Assembly: GCA_050249455.1 (NCBI GenBank)
Contig: JBFWQM010000250.1
Coordinates: 1 to 7,504 of the forward strand
Direction: 5' to 3'
Source: JBFWQM01 sp050249455
Lineage (GTDB): Bacteria; Pseudomonadota; Alphaproteobacteria; MPNO01; VGEU01
Length of the DNA stretch: 7,504 nucleotides
Shown: positions 1 to 5,886 of the stretch, one piece after another
How positions within the stretch are numbered: the first letter of the stretch is position 1
Layout of the letters: each line of letters begins with the position of its first letter
Position numbers and translations under genes: made by a program
The notes under the pieces: model-generated
Seen by the model: the letters and a program-made list of their open reading frames with translations, nothing else
Told to the model about the DNA's origin: nothing
Databases searched by the model: none

Positions 1-6
1 AAAGAC

Positions 7-26
7 GGGGTTTGGCTCCGCCCCCC
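7..26 (-). terminator. Possible weak terminator after the Lrp/AsnC gene
   Basis: Read on the minus strand, just downstream of the regulator gene's stop codon, a G-rich arm pairs with a C-rich arm: GGGG with CCCC, plus an inner GGC/GCC pairing with a GGA loop and an AAA bulge. It is followed by GTCTTT at the window edge. The position and the short T-rich tail fit an intrinsic terminator, but the stem is interrupted and the neighbourhood is C-rich, so chance pairing is quite possible. Confidence 0.35.
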
Positions 27-55
27 GGCCCCCGCGCACCCTCCAGCGTCCACCC

Positions 56-520
56 TCACCGCACCGCGTAGTCCAGCGGGAGCGCCGTGGTGTATTTGAT
101 CTGCTCCATCGCGAAGCTGGACGAGACGTCGGTCAGGGTGACCTTCTCGATCAGGCGCTTGTAGAAGCAGTCGTAGGCGGCGATGTCGGGGACGACGACG
201 CGCATCAGGTAATCGACCTCGCCCGACATGCGGTAGAACTCCGCCACCTCGGGGAATTCCATCACCGCCTCGGCGAAGGTCTGCAGCCATTCCCGGCTGT
301 GCTGGCTGGTCTTGACCGAGACGAACACCGTCACCCCGACGTTGAGCTTTGCCGCGTCGAGCAGCGCCACCTTGGCGCGGATGACGCCCGCCTCCTCCAG
401 CTTCTGGATGCGCCGCCAGCACGGGGTCGAGGACAGCCCGACCTGCCTGGTGATCTCCGACAGCGGCATCGTCGCGTCCTGCTGCAGGCAGGCCAGGATC
501 TTGCGGTCGTAGTCGTCCAT
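56..520 (-). CDS. Lrp/AsnC-family transcriptional regulator
   Basis: A 154-residue protein, the usual length for this family of small DNA-binding regulators that sense amino acids or related metabolites. Residues 1-60 form the winged helix-turn-helix: a DYDRKIL start, then VGLSSTPCWRRIQKLEEAGVI, where the recognition helix (about 28-42) is typical of the family. Residues from about 63 to 148 form the RAM ligand-binding and oligomerisation domain, with the usual SGEVDYLMRVVVPD stretch near 100-112. The ATG start is supported by a GGGGTGG ribosome-binding site ending about 5 bases upstream. The gene follows the GNAT gene on the same strand with a 127-base spacer containing palindromes, so it probably has its own promoter and may autoregulate as many Lrp proteins do. 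The effector and the target genes cannot be told from sequence. Family assignment is firm; any link to the neighbouring genes is inference. Confidence 0.95.
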   Translation of the reverse strand: MDDYDRKILACLQQDATMPLSEITRQVGLSSTPCWRRIQKLEEAGVIRAKVALLDAAKLNVGVTVFVSVKTSQHSREWLQTFAEAVMEFPEVAEFYRMSGEVDYLMRVVVPDIAAYDCFYKRLIEKVTLTDVSSSFAMEQIKYTTALPLDYAVR

Positions 521-556
521 CGTGCCACCCCATAGGCAGGCGATCTGGACGACTAT

Positions 557-623
557 TTTCCGGAAACCAGCAGAATCCTAGGAAATTTAACCTGGTTTCG
601 GCAATCTCATCGGACAATCCGGA
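557..623. promoter_or_regulatory. Palindrome cluster, possible Lrp autoregulatory operator
   Basis: The AT-rich spacer upstream of the regulator holds three palindromic cores of related sequence: TTTCCGGAAA at 557-566, TCCTAGGA at 576-583 and TCCGGA at 618-623. The last two are followed by an A-rich then T-rich run (AAATTT, AAAAATTT). In addition, GAAACCAG at 563-570 and CTGGTTTC at 592-599 are a perfect 8-base inverted repeat nearly centred on the middle palindrome. Lrp/AsnC proteins bind such multi-site, AT-flanked palindromes, often in their own promoters. The sequence symmetry is directly visible; the assignment to this regulator is inference. No convincing -35/-10 pair could be picked out here. 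Confidence 0.5.
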
Positions 624-647
624 AAAATTTGGCGCGAGCGGGTCCGG

Positions 648-1349
648 TCACCCCGTCGGGCCGTCCACCTCGGGGCCGGGGATGCGGTACACCGGCCTGC
701 CGCGGCGCCCAGCGGCGAGCGACAGCCGCGGCCGGGTTCCGGACCACGCGAGCTGCAGCCCGCCAAGCCGCAATGCGGTCACCGTCCCCAGCGGCCGCGC
801 GTCGAGCCGGGCGTGCGCCGTCTGCGACCCGGCGTTGAAGGCGGAGATGCGGCTGACCGACCAGCGGATGCCGCGGGCGCGCATCAGCGCGTTCGCCTCG
901 TCCCACAGCCGGGCGAAGGCGAGCCCGGTGCGGTGCGCCGGATCGACCCAGACGTCGAAGTCCCACGCCGCGGCCGCCGGATCGGGGACGAAGCGCGCGG
1001 CGATCTCGTCTTCCTCGAACCCGTCGAAGGCGAGCCACAGGCAGCCGATGGCGACGCCGTCGCGGAACGCGCCCAGGCACGTCGCGCCCTGGCCGAAGCG
1101 CCAGGCGAGAACGTCGGGCCCGATCGGCAGCTGCGCGAACGCGGGGTCGCCGGGTTCCAGCGGCCGCACCGCGATCGACTTGCCGCGGCCGGGCGGCAGC
1201 AGCGGCGCCGCGCGCACCGGCTGCGCGACGATCACGTAGCGGTAGAGCCTGAGCCGCGGCGAGACGGCGGCCAGCGCGCGGTCGAGCGAATAGAGCGTCC
1301 CGTTGACCGGGCCGAGCGCGGCGAGGTTGGCGCGGAACCGCTGGAACAC
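648..1349 (-). CDS. GNAT-fold acyltransferase, exosortase-locus type
   Basis: A 233-residue protein with a GNAT (Gcn5-related acyltransferase) core. A conserved-looking N-terminal extension (about 1-55, with ALGPVNGTLYSLDRAL near 11-26) precedes the fold. The chain then runs through an LGAFRDGVAIGCLWL strand pair at 92-106. Next comes WDFDVWVDPAHRTGLAFARLW at 129-149, where R140-T-G-L-A fits the acyl-CoA-binding loop and following helix. SVSRISAFNAGS at 164-175 is the helix-capping region typical of this subgroup. From memory, very similar proteins sit beside ACP and hydrolase genes in exosortase/PEP-CTERM exopolysaccharide loci, and here the gene is divergent from exactly those. The start is a GTG at 1349 with only a poor ribosome-binding site; the frame is closed by a stop a short way upstream and I see no ATG in between. 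The substrate is unknown; an acyl-ACP donor from the neighbouring carrier protein is possible but unproven. Confidence 0.75.
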   Translation of the reverse strand: MFQRFRANLAALGPVNGTLYSLDRALAAVSPRLRLYRYVIVAQPVRAAPLLPPGRGKSIAVRPLEPGDPAFAQLPIGPDVLAWRFGQGATCLGAFRDGVAIGCLWLAFDGFEEDEIAARFVPDPAAAAWDFDVWVDPAHRTGLAFARLWDEANALMRARGIRWSVSRISAFNAGSQTAHARLDARPLGTVTALRLGGLQLAWSGTRPRLSLAAGRRGRPVYRIPGPEVDGPTG

Positions 1350-1387
1350 GATGGAGGGCCGCCTGTTGGTCGTTCGCCGTATAGGCT

Positions 1388-1416
1388 TTGTTCAGGGTTC
1401 GGTAAAAGACTATAAA
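1388..1416 (+). promoter_or_regulatory. Putative sigma70-type promoter of the ACP-hydrolase operon
   Basis: TTGTTC at 1388-1393 and TATAAA at 1411-1416 are separated by 17 bases, giving a near-consensus -10 and a moderate -35, and this is the AT-richest part of the divergent spacer. Transcription would begin near 1423, leaving a leader of about 65 bases before the ACP start. On the opposite strand TATAGT (1409-1414) overlaps this -10 and could serve the GNAT gene, but it has no good -35. This is a sequence match only. Confidence 0.5.
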
Positions 1417-1420
1417 TCCC

Positions 1421-1462
1421 CCGCCGATGCCGGCGGCTGTTTGTATCCGCCGCTTGTGGCGG
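1421..1462 (+). repeat. Paired GC-rich inverted repeats in the ACP leader
   Basis: Two hairpin-capable repeats lie between the putative promoter and the ACP start. CCGCCG (1421-1426) and CGGCGG (1431-1436) flank a 4-base gap, and CCGCC (1447-1451) and GGCGG (1458-1462) flank a 6-base gap. CGGCGG at 1431-1436 can also pair perfectly with CCGCCG at 1447-1452, which would exclude the second hairpin. The predicted transcription start falls inside the first repeat, so only part of it may be transcribed. In DNA this GC-rich, short repeats of this kind also arise by chance. Confidence 0.35.
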
Positions 1463-1487
1463 CCAGCGTTCCCGGATTTGCCCGATC

Positions 1488-1739
1488 ATGAGCACCCTCG
1501 ACAGCGTCAAGCGCGTCCTGCGCGACACCCTGCAGCTCGGCGACCGCGCCGAGCGGTTCGATGCCGAGACCCCGCTGCTCGGCAGCCTGCCCGAGCTCGA
1601 CTCGATGGCGGTGGTCGGCGTGATCGCGGCGCTGGAGGAAGCGTTCGGCTTCGCGGTCGAGGACGACGAGATCAGCGCCGAGGCGTTCGAGACCGTGGGC
1701 GCGCTGTCGGACTTCGTCGACCGCAAGATGGCGGCCTGA
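1488..1739 (+). CDS. Acyl carrier protein, exosortase A-associated type
   Basis: An 83-residue acidic protein with the four-helix acyl carrier fold. The phosphopantetheine attachment site is Ser39 in the motif PELDSMAVVGVIAALEE (35-51). The regular length and the long acidic third segment (FAVEDDEISAEAFETVGALSDFV) fit a stand-alone carrier protein. It would carry an acyl or aminoacyl group as a thioester for neighbouring enzymes. It is the first gene of a three-gene plus-strand operon, 11 bases before the next start. Its divergence from fatty-acid-synthesis ACPs (LDSM rather than the DSLD core) and its neighbours point to the discrete carrier proteins seen in exosortase A (XrtA) exopolysaccharide loci; that link is from memory and context. 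No good Shine-Dalgarno sequence precedes the ATG, yet the N-terminus matches the family well. No ligase that would load it is visible in the window. Confidence 0.88.
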   Translation: MSTLDSVKRVLRDTLQLGDRAERFDAETPLLGSLPELDSMAVVGVIAALEEAFGFAVEDDEISAEAFETVGALSDFVDRKMAA

Positions 1740-1750
1740 CCGCGGCCCGC

Positions 1751-2572
1751 ATGGCCGCCGCGCCGCTGTTCATCGACGGCCCCGCCGGCCGGCTGTTCGC
1801 CGTCTACCACCCCGCCGCGGCGCCGACGGCTCCCGCCCTCCTCTACGTCCATCCCTTCGCCGAGGAGATGAACCGCTGCCGCCGCATGGCGGCGCTGCAG
1901 GCGCGCGCCTTCGCCGCCGCCGGCCGGGCGGTGCTGGTCCTCGACCTCTCCGGCTGCGGCGACAGCGACGGCGAATTCGACGATTCGCGCTGGGACGGCT
2001 GGCGCGCCGACGTCGCGGCTGGCATCGACTGGCTGCGCGCCCGCGGCCACCGCCGGGTCGGGCTGTGGGGCCTGCGGCTCGGCGCGCTGCTGGCCGCCGA
2101 GGCGGCGCGCGACAGCGAGGTCGCCGACCTCCTGCTGTGGCAGCCGGTGGCGAGCGGGCGCACCCACCTGACCCAGTTCCTGCGCATCCGCCTGGCCGCC
2201 GCCATCACCCGCGCCGGCGGCGGCGGCGAGACAACGCAGACCCTGCGCGCCGCGCTGAGCGCCGGCACGACGGTGGAGGTCGCCGGCTACGGCCTGTCCG
2301 GCGCAATGGCGGCCGCCATCGACGACCGCATGCTGGCGCCGCTGACGCCGCCGGACGGGGTCGCGACGCACTGGCTGGAGGTCGCGGGCGAGGCGTCCGG
2401 GACCCTGCCGCCGGCGTCGGCCGCGGTCGCCGAGGCGTGGCGCGCCGCCGGGCGCGACGTCCGCGCCGCCGTCGTCGCCGGCGACCCGTTCTGGGCAACG
2501 GCGGAGATCGCCGTCGCGCCCGCCCTGATCGAGGCCAGCCTGCGCGCCCTGGCCGAGACGGCGCCAGCATGA
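1751..2572 (+). CDS. Exosortase A system-associated hydrolase 2-like alpha/beta-fold protein
   Basis: A 273-residue alpha/beta-hydrolase-fold protein. HPFAEEMNRCRRMAALQARA (34-53) and DLSGCGDSDGEF (65-76) are close to my memory of the family named exosortase A system-associated hydrolase 2 (TIGR03101). The segment that should hold the GxSxG nucleophile elbow instead reads WGLRLGALLA (106-115), with Arg109 in the nucleophile position. The C-terminal region, where a catalytic His would sit, reads GDPFWATAEI (244-253) with no His. The protein therefore looks unable to work by the standard Ser-His-Asp mechanism and may be a binding or partner subunit. The ATG at 1751 follows the ACP stop by 11 bases; the frame upstream is only an alternative reading of the ACP. 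The TGA overlaps the next ATG (ATGA), so it is translationally coupled to hydrolase 1. No signal peptide, so cytoplasmic. Confidence 0.85.
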   Translation: MAAAPLFIDGPAGRLFAVYHPAAAPTAPALLYVHPFAEEMNRCRRMAALQARAFAAAGRAVLVLDLSGCGDSDGEFDDSRWDGWRADVAAGIDWLRARGHRRVGLWGLRLGALLAAEAARDSEVADLLLWQPVASGRTHLTQFLRIRLAAAITRAGGGGETTQTLRAALSAGTTVEVAGYGLSGAMAAAIDDRMLAPLTPPDGVATHWLEVAGEASGTLPPASAAVAEAWRAAGRDVRAAVVAGDPFWATAEIAVAPALIEASLRALAETAPA

Positions 2573-3399
2573 CCGCCGCGACGCCGATCGCCTTCGAGTG
2601 CGTCGGCGCGGCGCTGATCGGCGTGCTGCACGGTGCGTGCGCGCCGGCGCGGCGCGGGGTGGTGATCGTGGTCGGCGGGCCGAACTACCGGGTCGGCAGC
2701 CACCGCCAGTTCCTGCTCCTCGCCCGCCGGCTGGCGGCGGCCGGCGTGCCGGTCCTGCGCTTCGACTGCCGCGGCATGGGCGACAGCGACGGCGACTTTC
2801 CCGGCTTCGAGGCGATCGGCCCCGACATCCGCGCCGCCGTGGACGCGCTGTGCCGCGAGACCGGCGTGACCGAGGTCGTGCTTTGGGGCCTGTGCGACGC
2901 GGCGTCGGCGATCCTGTTCTACGCCGGGGGCGATGCGCGGGTGCGCGCGATCGCGATCGCCAACCCGTGGGTGCGCACGGTCGCCGGCCAGGCGAAGGCG
3001 GAGATCAGGCACCACTACGCCGGCCGGCTGGCCAGCGGCGCCTTCTGGCGCCGGCTCCTCACCGGCGACGTCGCGATCGGCAGGGCGGTGGCCGGCGCCG
3101 CCGGCGCGGTCGTCCGCGCGCGGCGCGGCGGCGACGGCAAAGACGCCGACCTGCCCGGCCGCATGGCGGCCGGGCTCGCCCGCTTCGCCGGCCCGGTGCT
3201 GATGCTGATCAGCGGCGACGACATGACGGCGCGCGAGTTCGACGACGCCTGCGCCGCCTCGCCGACCTGGCGCGGCCTGCTCGCCGCGCCGCGCGTCACC
3301 CGCCACGAGCTGCCCGCGGCCGACCACACCTTCTCCACCCGCGCCTGGCGCGACGAGGTGGCGGCGCGGACGGTGGGTTGGGTGAACGGGCTGGGCTGA
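2569..3399 (+). CDS. Exosortase A system-associated hydrolase 1-like alpha/beta hydrolase
   Basis: A 276-residue alpha/beta-hydrolase. Near the N-terminus VVGGPNYRVGSHRQFLLLAR (34-53) forms the oxyanion-hole strand and helix, then FDCRGMGDSDGDF (65-77). The nucleophile elbow is WGLCDAAS (106-113), with Cys109 where most relatives have Ser. A plausible acid lies in SGDDMTAREFD (215-225) and the catalytic His is H253 in ADHTFS. These motifs match my memory of exosortase A system-associated hydrolase 1 (TIGR03100), in which the GLCDAAS elbow is characteristic. A thiol nucleophile beside an ACP gene suggests thioesterase or acyltransferase-like chemistry on a carrier-bound acyl group, but the substrate is unknown. 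The start overlaps the stop of hydrolase 2 by ATGA. It is the last gene of the operon, convergent with the gene that follows. No signal peptide is seen. Confidence 0.87.
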   Translation: MTAATPIAFECVGAALIGVLHGACAPARRGVVIVVGGPNYRVGSHRQFLLLARRLAAAGVPVLRFDCRGMGDSDGDFPGFEAIGPDIRAAVDALCRETGVTEVVLWGLCDAASAILFYAGGDARVRAIAIANPWVRTVAGQAKAEIRHHYAGRLASGAFWRRLLTGDVAIGRAVAGAAGAVVRARRGGDGKDADLPGRMAAGLARFAGPVLMLISGDDMTAREFDDACAASPTWRGLLAAPRVTRHELPAADHTFSTRAWRDEVAARTVGWVNGLG

Positions 3400-3409
3400 C
3401 GAAACCGGC

Positions 3410-3434
3410 GCCGCGACGCTTCGAGTGCCGCGGC
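3410..3434. terminator. Hairpin between convergent genes, possible bidirectional terminator
   Basis: The 54-base gap between two convergent genes contains GCCGCGACGC (3410-3419) and GTGCCGCGGC (3425-3434). They can form a 10-pair stem with one mismatch and one G-U around a TTCGA loop. Its position between converging stops fits a shared terminator. There is no U-run on either side, so the terminator role is uncertain. Confidence 0.4.
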
Positions 3435-3453
3435 CGCCCGTTCATCCGCCACA

Positions 3454-4374
3454 TCAGCGCCGCGGCGCCTTCATCGCGAACGAGCCGGCGATGCGGGCGA
3501 AGATCGGGAGGTACGTCTCCTTCTCCGCGGTCGGCATCACCGCCTGCATCACCGCATAGCCTGCCGAGTCGTAGAGGATCACCTGGTAGATCGTCAGCTT
3601 CACGCCGGCGGTCTTGCCGCGACCTTCGGCGAACACCTCGAAGCCGTCGAGGCCGGCGATCGTCACCGGCCGGGTCTCGCCGCGCACGACGTCGGTGACC
3701 GTCGCGGTCTGCTCGATCCGGCGCTCGGCGAACGCCTTCTTGTCCGGCACGTCGAGGTCCTTCGAGGCCGACAGCCCGGCGACCATGATCGGCGCCCGCT
3801 CGTCCTCGAGCGGAAATTTCCCGCCGGGCGACAGCAGGACGGTCTGCCCCGCCACGCGCGCGACCTCGAACGGCGCCGCCGCGACGATGGTGAACGACAG
3901 CGCCTCCACCGGGTCGAGCGGCTTGCCGAAACGCGCCGCGAGCAGCGCGTCCTTGACCGGCGCTTCCGACTGGGCGGCGATGGCCGCCGGATAGCTGCCG
4001 ACCAGGAGGTTGGTGACCGCGCCGCGGTCGACCGCCAGCACCCATTTCACGAAGCGCGCGCCGTTCACCACCTGGTCGAACGACAGGAGCCGCGCCGGCC
4101 GCCCGTCCACGGTGACCTCCGACTGGGCGGTCAGCATCATGCCCTGCGCCGCCAGGCCCTGCTCGTTGGTGAAGCCGCGCGCGACGGTCGCGAACGGCGC
4201 CGGCACCTCGGTGACCACGATCGAGGCGCCGGTCGCCTCGTGCAGGAAGCCGGGGAACCGGGTGGACGGCTCGAACCCCGGCGGCGGCACGATGGTGACG
4301 GCGGTGCCGGGCACCGCCTCGGCGTGGGCCGGGACGGCGAACGCGAGAAGAAGCAGGAACGCTAGAAGCCGCAT
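3454..4374 (-). CDS. Exported protein of unknown function with two similar domains
   Basis: A 306-residue protein beginning with a clear Sec signal peptide, MRLLAFLLLLAFAVPAHA, likely cut after AHA at residue 18, so it should be periplasmic or secreted. The mature part has two halves of similar layout, about 24-149 and 160-300. Each opens with strands before a small helical stretch, then has a short VxG or IxG turn (TVDGRPARLL at 88-97, TIAGLDGFEV at 238-247). Each then has a pair of strands (VKWVLAVDRGAVTNLLVGS at 109-127, VKLTIYQVILYDSAGYAVM at 258-276) and a closing helix ending in F. This layout recalls the DcrB/PsbP-like fold, but I do not recognise a named family. I chose the ATG at 4374 because GGAG lies 8 bases upstream; an in-frame GTG at 4383 overlaps the previous stop (GTGA) and is the alternative. 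It is the second gene of an operon with the beta-helix protein. Confidence 0.8.
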   Translation of the reverse strand: MRLLAFLLLLAFAVPAHAEAVPGTAVTIVPPPGFEPSTRFPGFLHEATGASIVVTEVPAPFATVARGFTNEQGLAAQGMMLTAQSEVTVDGRPARLLSFDQVVNGARFVKWVLAVDRGAVTNLLVGSYPAAIAAQSEAPVKDALLAARFGKPLDPVEALSFTIVAAAPFEVARVAGQTVLLSPGGKFPLEDERAPIMVAGLSASKDLDVPDKKAFAERRIEQTATVTDVVRGETRPVTIAGLDGFEVFAEGRGKTAGVKLTIYQVILYDSAGYAVMQAVMPTAEKETYLPIFARIAGSFAMKAPRR

Positions 4375-4379
4375 GCCGG

Positions 4380-5735
4380 TCACTCCGCCTCGAACGCGCC
4401 GATGTCGAGCGCGCCCTTGGCCGGCCGGGCGCGGGTGCCGGCCGGGGTGCGGAACTCCATCGCCGGCGCCAGGACCGTCCCGCCGTCGCGGCCGGGATCG
4501 CCCGCCGCATCGATCGCGGCGGCGCCGGCGGCGAGCCGGTAGTCGTGCTTGGCCGCATCGACGAAGCCGGGATGCGGCGCGGTCAGGTTGCCGATCAGCG
4601 CGCCCGCCCCCTTCTCCGCGCGCGGCGTGCCGCGGCCGTCCGTCGCGCGGGCGATGAGGTTCGATTCGAGGACGCCCGGCCCGGTCAGCACCGACCCCGG
4701 CCCCGCGAACACGTTGTTGCGCAGGAGCGCCGGCGCGGTGCTCTTGTTGCCGACAAAGACGCCGCCCGTGTAGTCGTTGACCAGCGTGTTGTTGACCAGC
4801 ACCAGCCGGTCGTCGGCGCCGCGGCGCTGCGAGGCGAAGTTGATCATGTTGAAGTTGTCGGTGTTCGGCCCCTGCTGGATGACGTTGCCGATCAGGTGGA
4901 CGACGCCGCCGCGCTCGAAATCGAACAGGTAGCTGGAGTTGCCGTCGGCGCCGTCCATGACGCTGCTATAGGCGATGCGGTTGACCGCCGCGCGGGACTT
5001 CACCTGATGGCCGACCTTGGCGTGGTGGATCGCGCTGCCGGTGATGGACAGCTCGGCGATCGCGCCGACGTAGATGTTGTGGGTGTAGCCGTCGCCGGCG
5101 CCGTTGCTGAAGAACTGCGAGTCCTCGATGGTCACCCGCGCGCCGGCGATGTCGCCGGCAAGGATGCCGTTCTGGTTGTCGTGGAAGATGCAGTTGCGCA
5201 AGGTGATCGCCTTGGTCTCGATGCGCACGCCGGCGCCGTTGCCGTCGGGCACCCGTGCGCCGGAGAACGCCACGTTCTCGATCAGCGTGTCGGCGCCGGT
5301 CACGACCCAGATCGCCTTGCCGCCGGCATTACGGCCGCCCGCCTGCAGCTTCGCGATGCCGCCGACGCCGCGGATGGTCAGGTTCGCCTGCTTCCAGACC
5401 GCGACGTCGCCGTCATAGATACCGGCGGCGATCTCGACGATGTCGCCGTCCTTTGCCGCCGCCGCGGCCTGCGACGGCCGGTCGTAGTCGCCGCCGGCGC
5501 CGACCCTTAACAGGTGGCCCGCCGCACGCGGCGCCGCCGGCGCGGCCGCCGCTGCAGGCGCGGGCGCGGGCGACGGCTTCGCGGCGGGGCCGAAGGTGAT
5601 CGATTCGATGTCGGCGGGGTCGGCCGGCACGCGGTGGACGGTGCCGTCCTTGAGCCGGATCACCATGTCGGCGACGGCGGGACCGCACGCGGCCGCGACG
5701 GCCGCGGCGCCGAGGGCCGCCAGGGCCTTGCGCAT
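4380..5735 (-). CDS. Secreted right-handed parallel beta-helix protein
   Basis: A 451-residue exported protein. A signal peptide (1-22, likely cut after AVA) leads into a short MVIRLKDGTVHRVPADPADI segment (24-43) and an Ala/Pro-rich linker (about 50-72). A long right-handed parallel beta-helix follows from about 75. Its opening is GGDYDRPSQAAAAAKDGDIVEI (81-102), then repeated coils with N/G-turns such as LRNCIFHDNQNGILAG, HNIYVGAIAELSITGS and GHQVKSRAAVNRIAYSSV, and LIGNVIQQGPNTDNFNMI. The chain ends in KGALDIGAFEAE, a DIGAFE tail common in such proteins. The fold is shared by polysaccharide lyases, epimerases and adhesins, so a polysaccharide-binding or modifying role is plausible; no catalytic residues can be assigned. 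The ATG at 5735 is chosen because GGGAGG sits 5 bases upstream and the signal peptide starts there; the frame extends further upstream without merit. Cys17 is a weak lipobox candidate only. There is no PEP-CTERM tail. Confidence 0.85.
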   Translation of the reverse strand: MRKALAALGAAAVAAACGPAVADMVIRLKDGTVHRVPADPADIESITFGPAAKPSPAPAPAAAAAPAAPRAAGHLLRVGAGGDYDRPSQAAAAAKDGDIVEIAAGIYDGDVAVWKQANLTIRGVGGIAKLQAGGRNAGGKAIWVVTGADTLIENVAFSGARVPDGNGAGVRIETKAITLRNCIFHDNQNGILAGDIAGARVTIEDSQFFSNGAGDGYTHNIYVGAIAELSITGSAIHHAKVGHQVKSRAAVNRIAYSSVMDGADGNSSYLFDFERGGVVHLIGNVIQQGPNTDNFNMINFASQRRGADDRLVLVNNTLVNDYTGGVFVGNKSTAPALLRNNVFAGPGSVLTGPGVLESNLIARATDGRGTPRAEKGAGALIGNLTAPHPGFVDAAKHDYRLAAGAAAIDAAGDPGRDGGTVLAPAMEFRTPAGTRARPAKGALDIGAFEAE

Positions 5736-5794
5736 GTGTTCCTCCCGGATGACGCGGCGCCGGCGCGGTCGGCCGCCCGGATCGCCTTCGCGAT

Positions 5795-5822
5795 ATGTTA
5801 AGGTGGCGCGCGCTTCAGTCAA
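5795..5822 (-). promoter_or_regulatory. Putative sigma70-type promoter of the beta-helix operon
   Basis: On the minus strand TTGACT (5822-5817) is five of six bases from the -35 consensus. It is followed 16 bases later by TAACAT (5800-5795), a four-of-six -10. Transcription would start near 5788, giving a leader of about 50 bases before the ATG at 5735. It lies in the 151-base spacer between this operon and the divergent epimerase gene. No comparable plus-strand promoter for the epimerase was found. Confidence 0.5.
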
Positions 5823-5886
5823 TCGGACCCGCCGGCGCCCGCGGGTTCCATCCGACCTGAACGAGTATGCGGCGGGACCGTTGCCG

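Noticed and set aside
511..532. Sigma-54-like TGGCAC element at the Lrp/AsnC start
   Set aside because: It overlaps the ribosome-binding site and start codon, and no TTGC -12 element follows at the right spacing.
1232..2371. A 379-codon minus-strand open frame opposite the ACP and hydrolase 2 genes
   Set aside because: It crosses the divergent promoter region and is antisense to well-supported genes; its composition is repetitive Ala/Arg/Gly with no recognisable motif.
4380..4450. Possible PEP-CTERM sorting tail on the beta-helix protein
   Set aside because: The C-terminus ends DIGAFEAE without a PEP motif, transmembrane helix or basic tail, so it is not an exosortase substrate.
4545..5510. 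A 321-codon plus-strand open frame inside the beta-helix gene
   Set aside because: It is opposite a protein with clear beta-helix coils, signal peptide and ribosome-binding site; the reading is a GC-bias shadow.
5669..5735. Lipoprotein signal at Cys17 of the beta-helix protein
   Set aside because: The residues before Cys17 (AAA) lack the usual Leu at -3, and a normal AVA cleavage site lies just after; kept only as a remote possibility.
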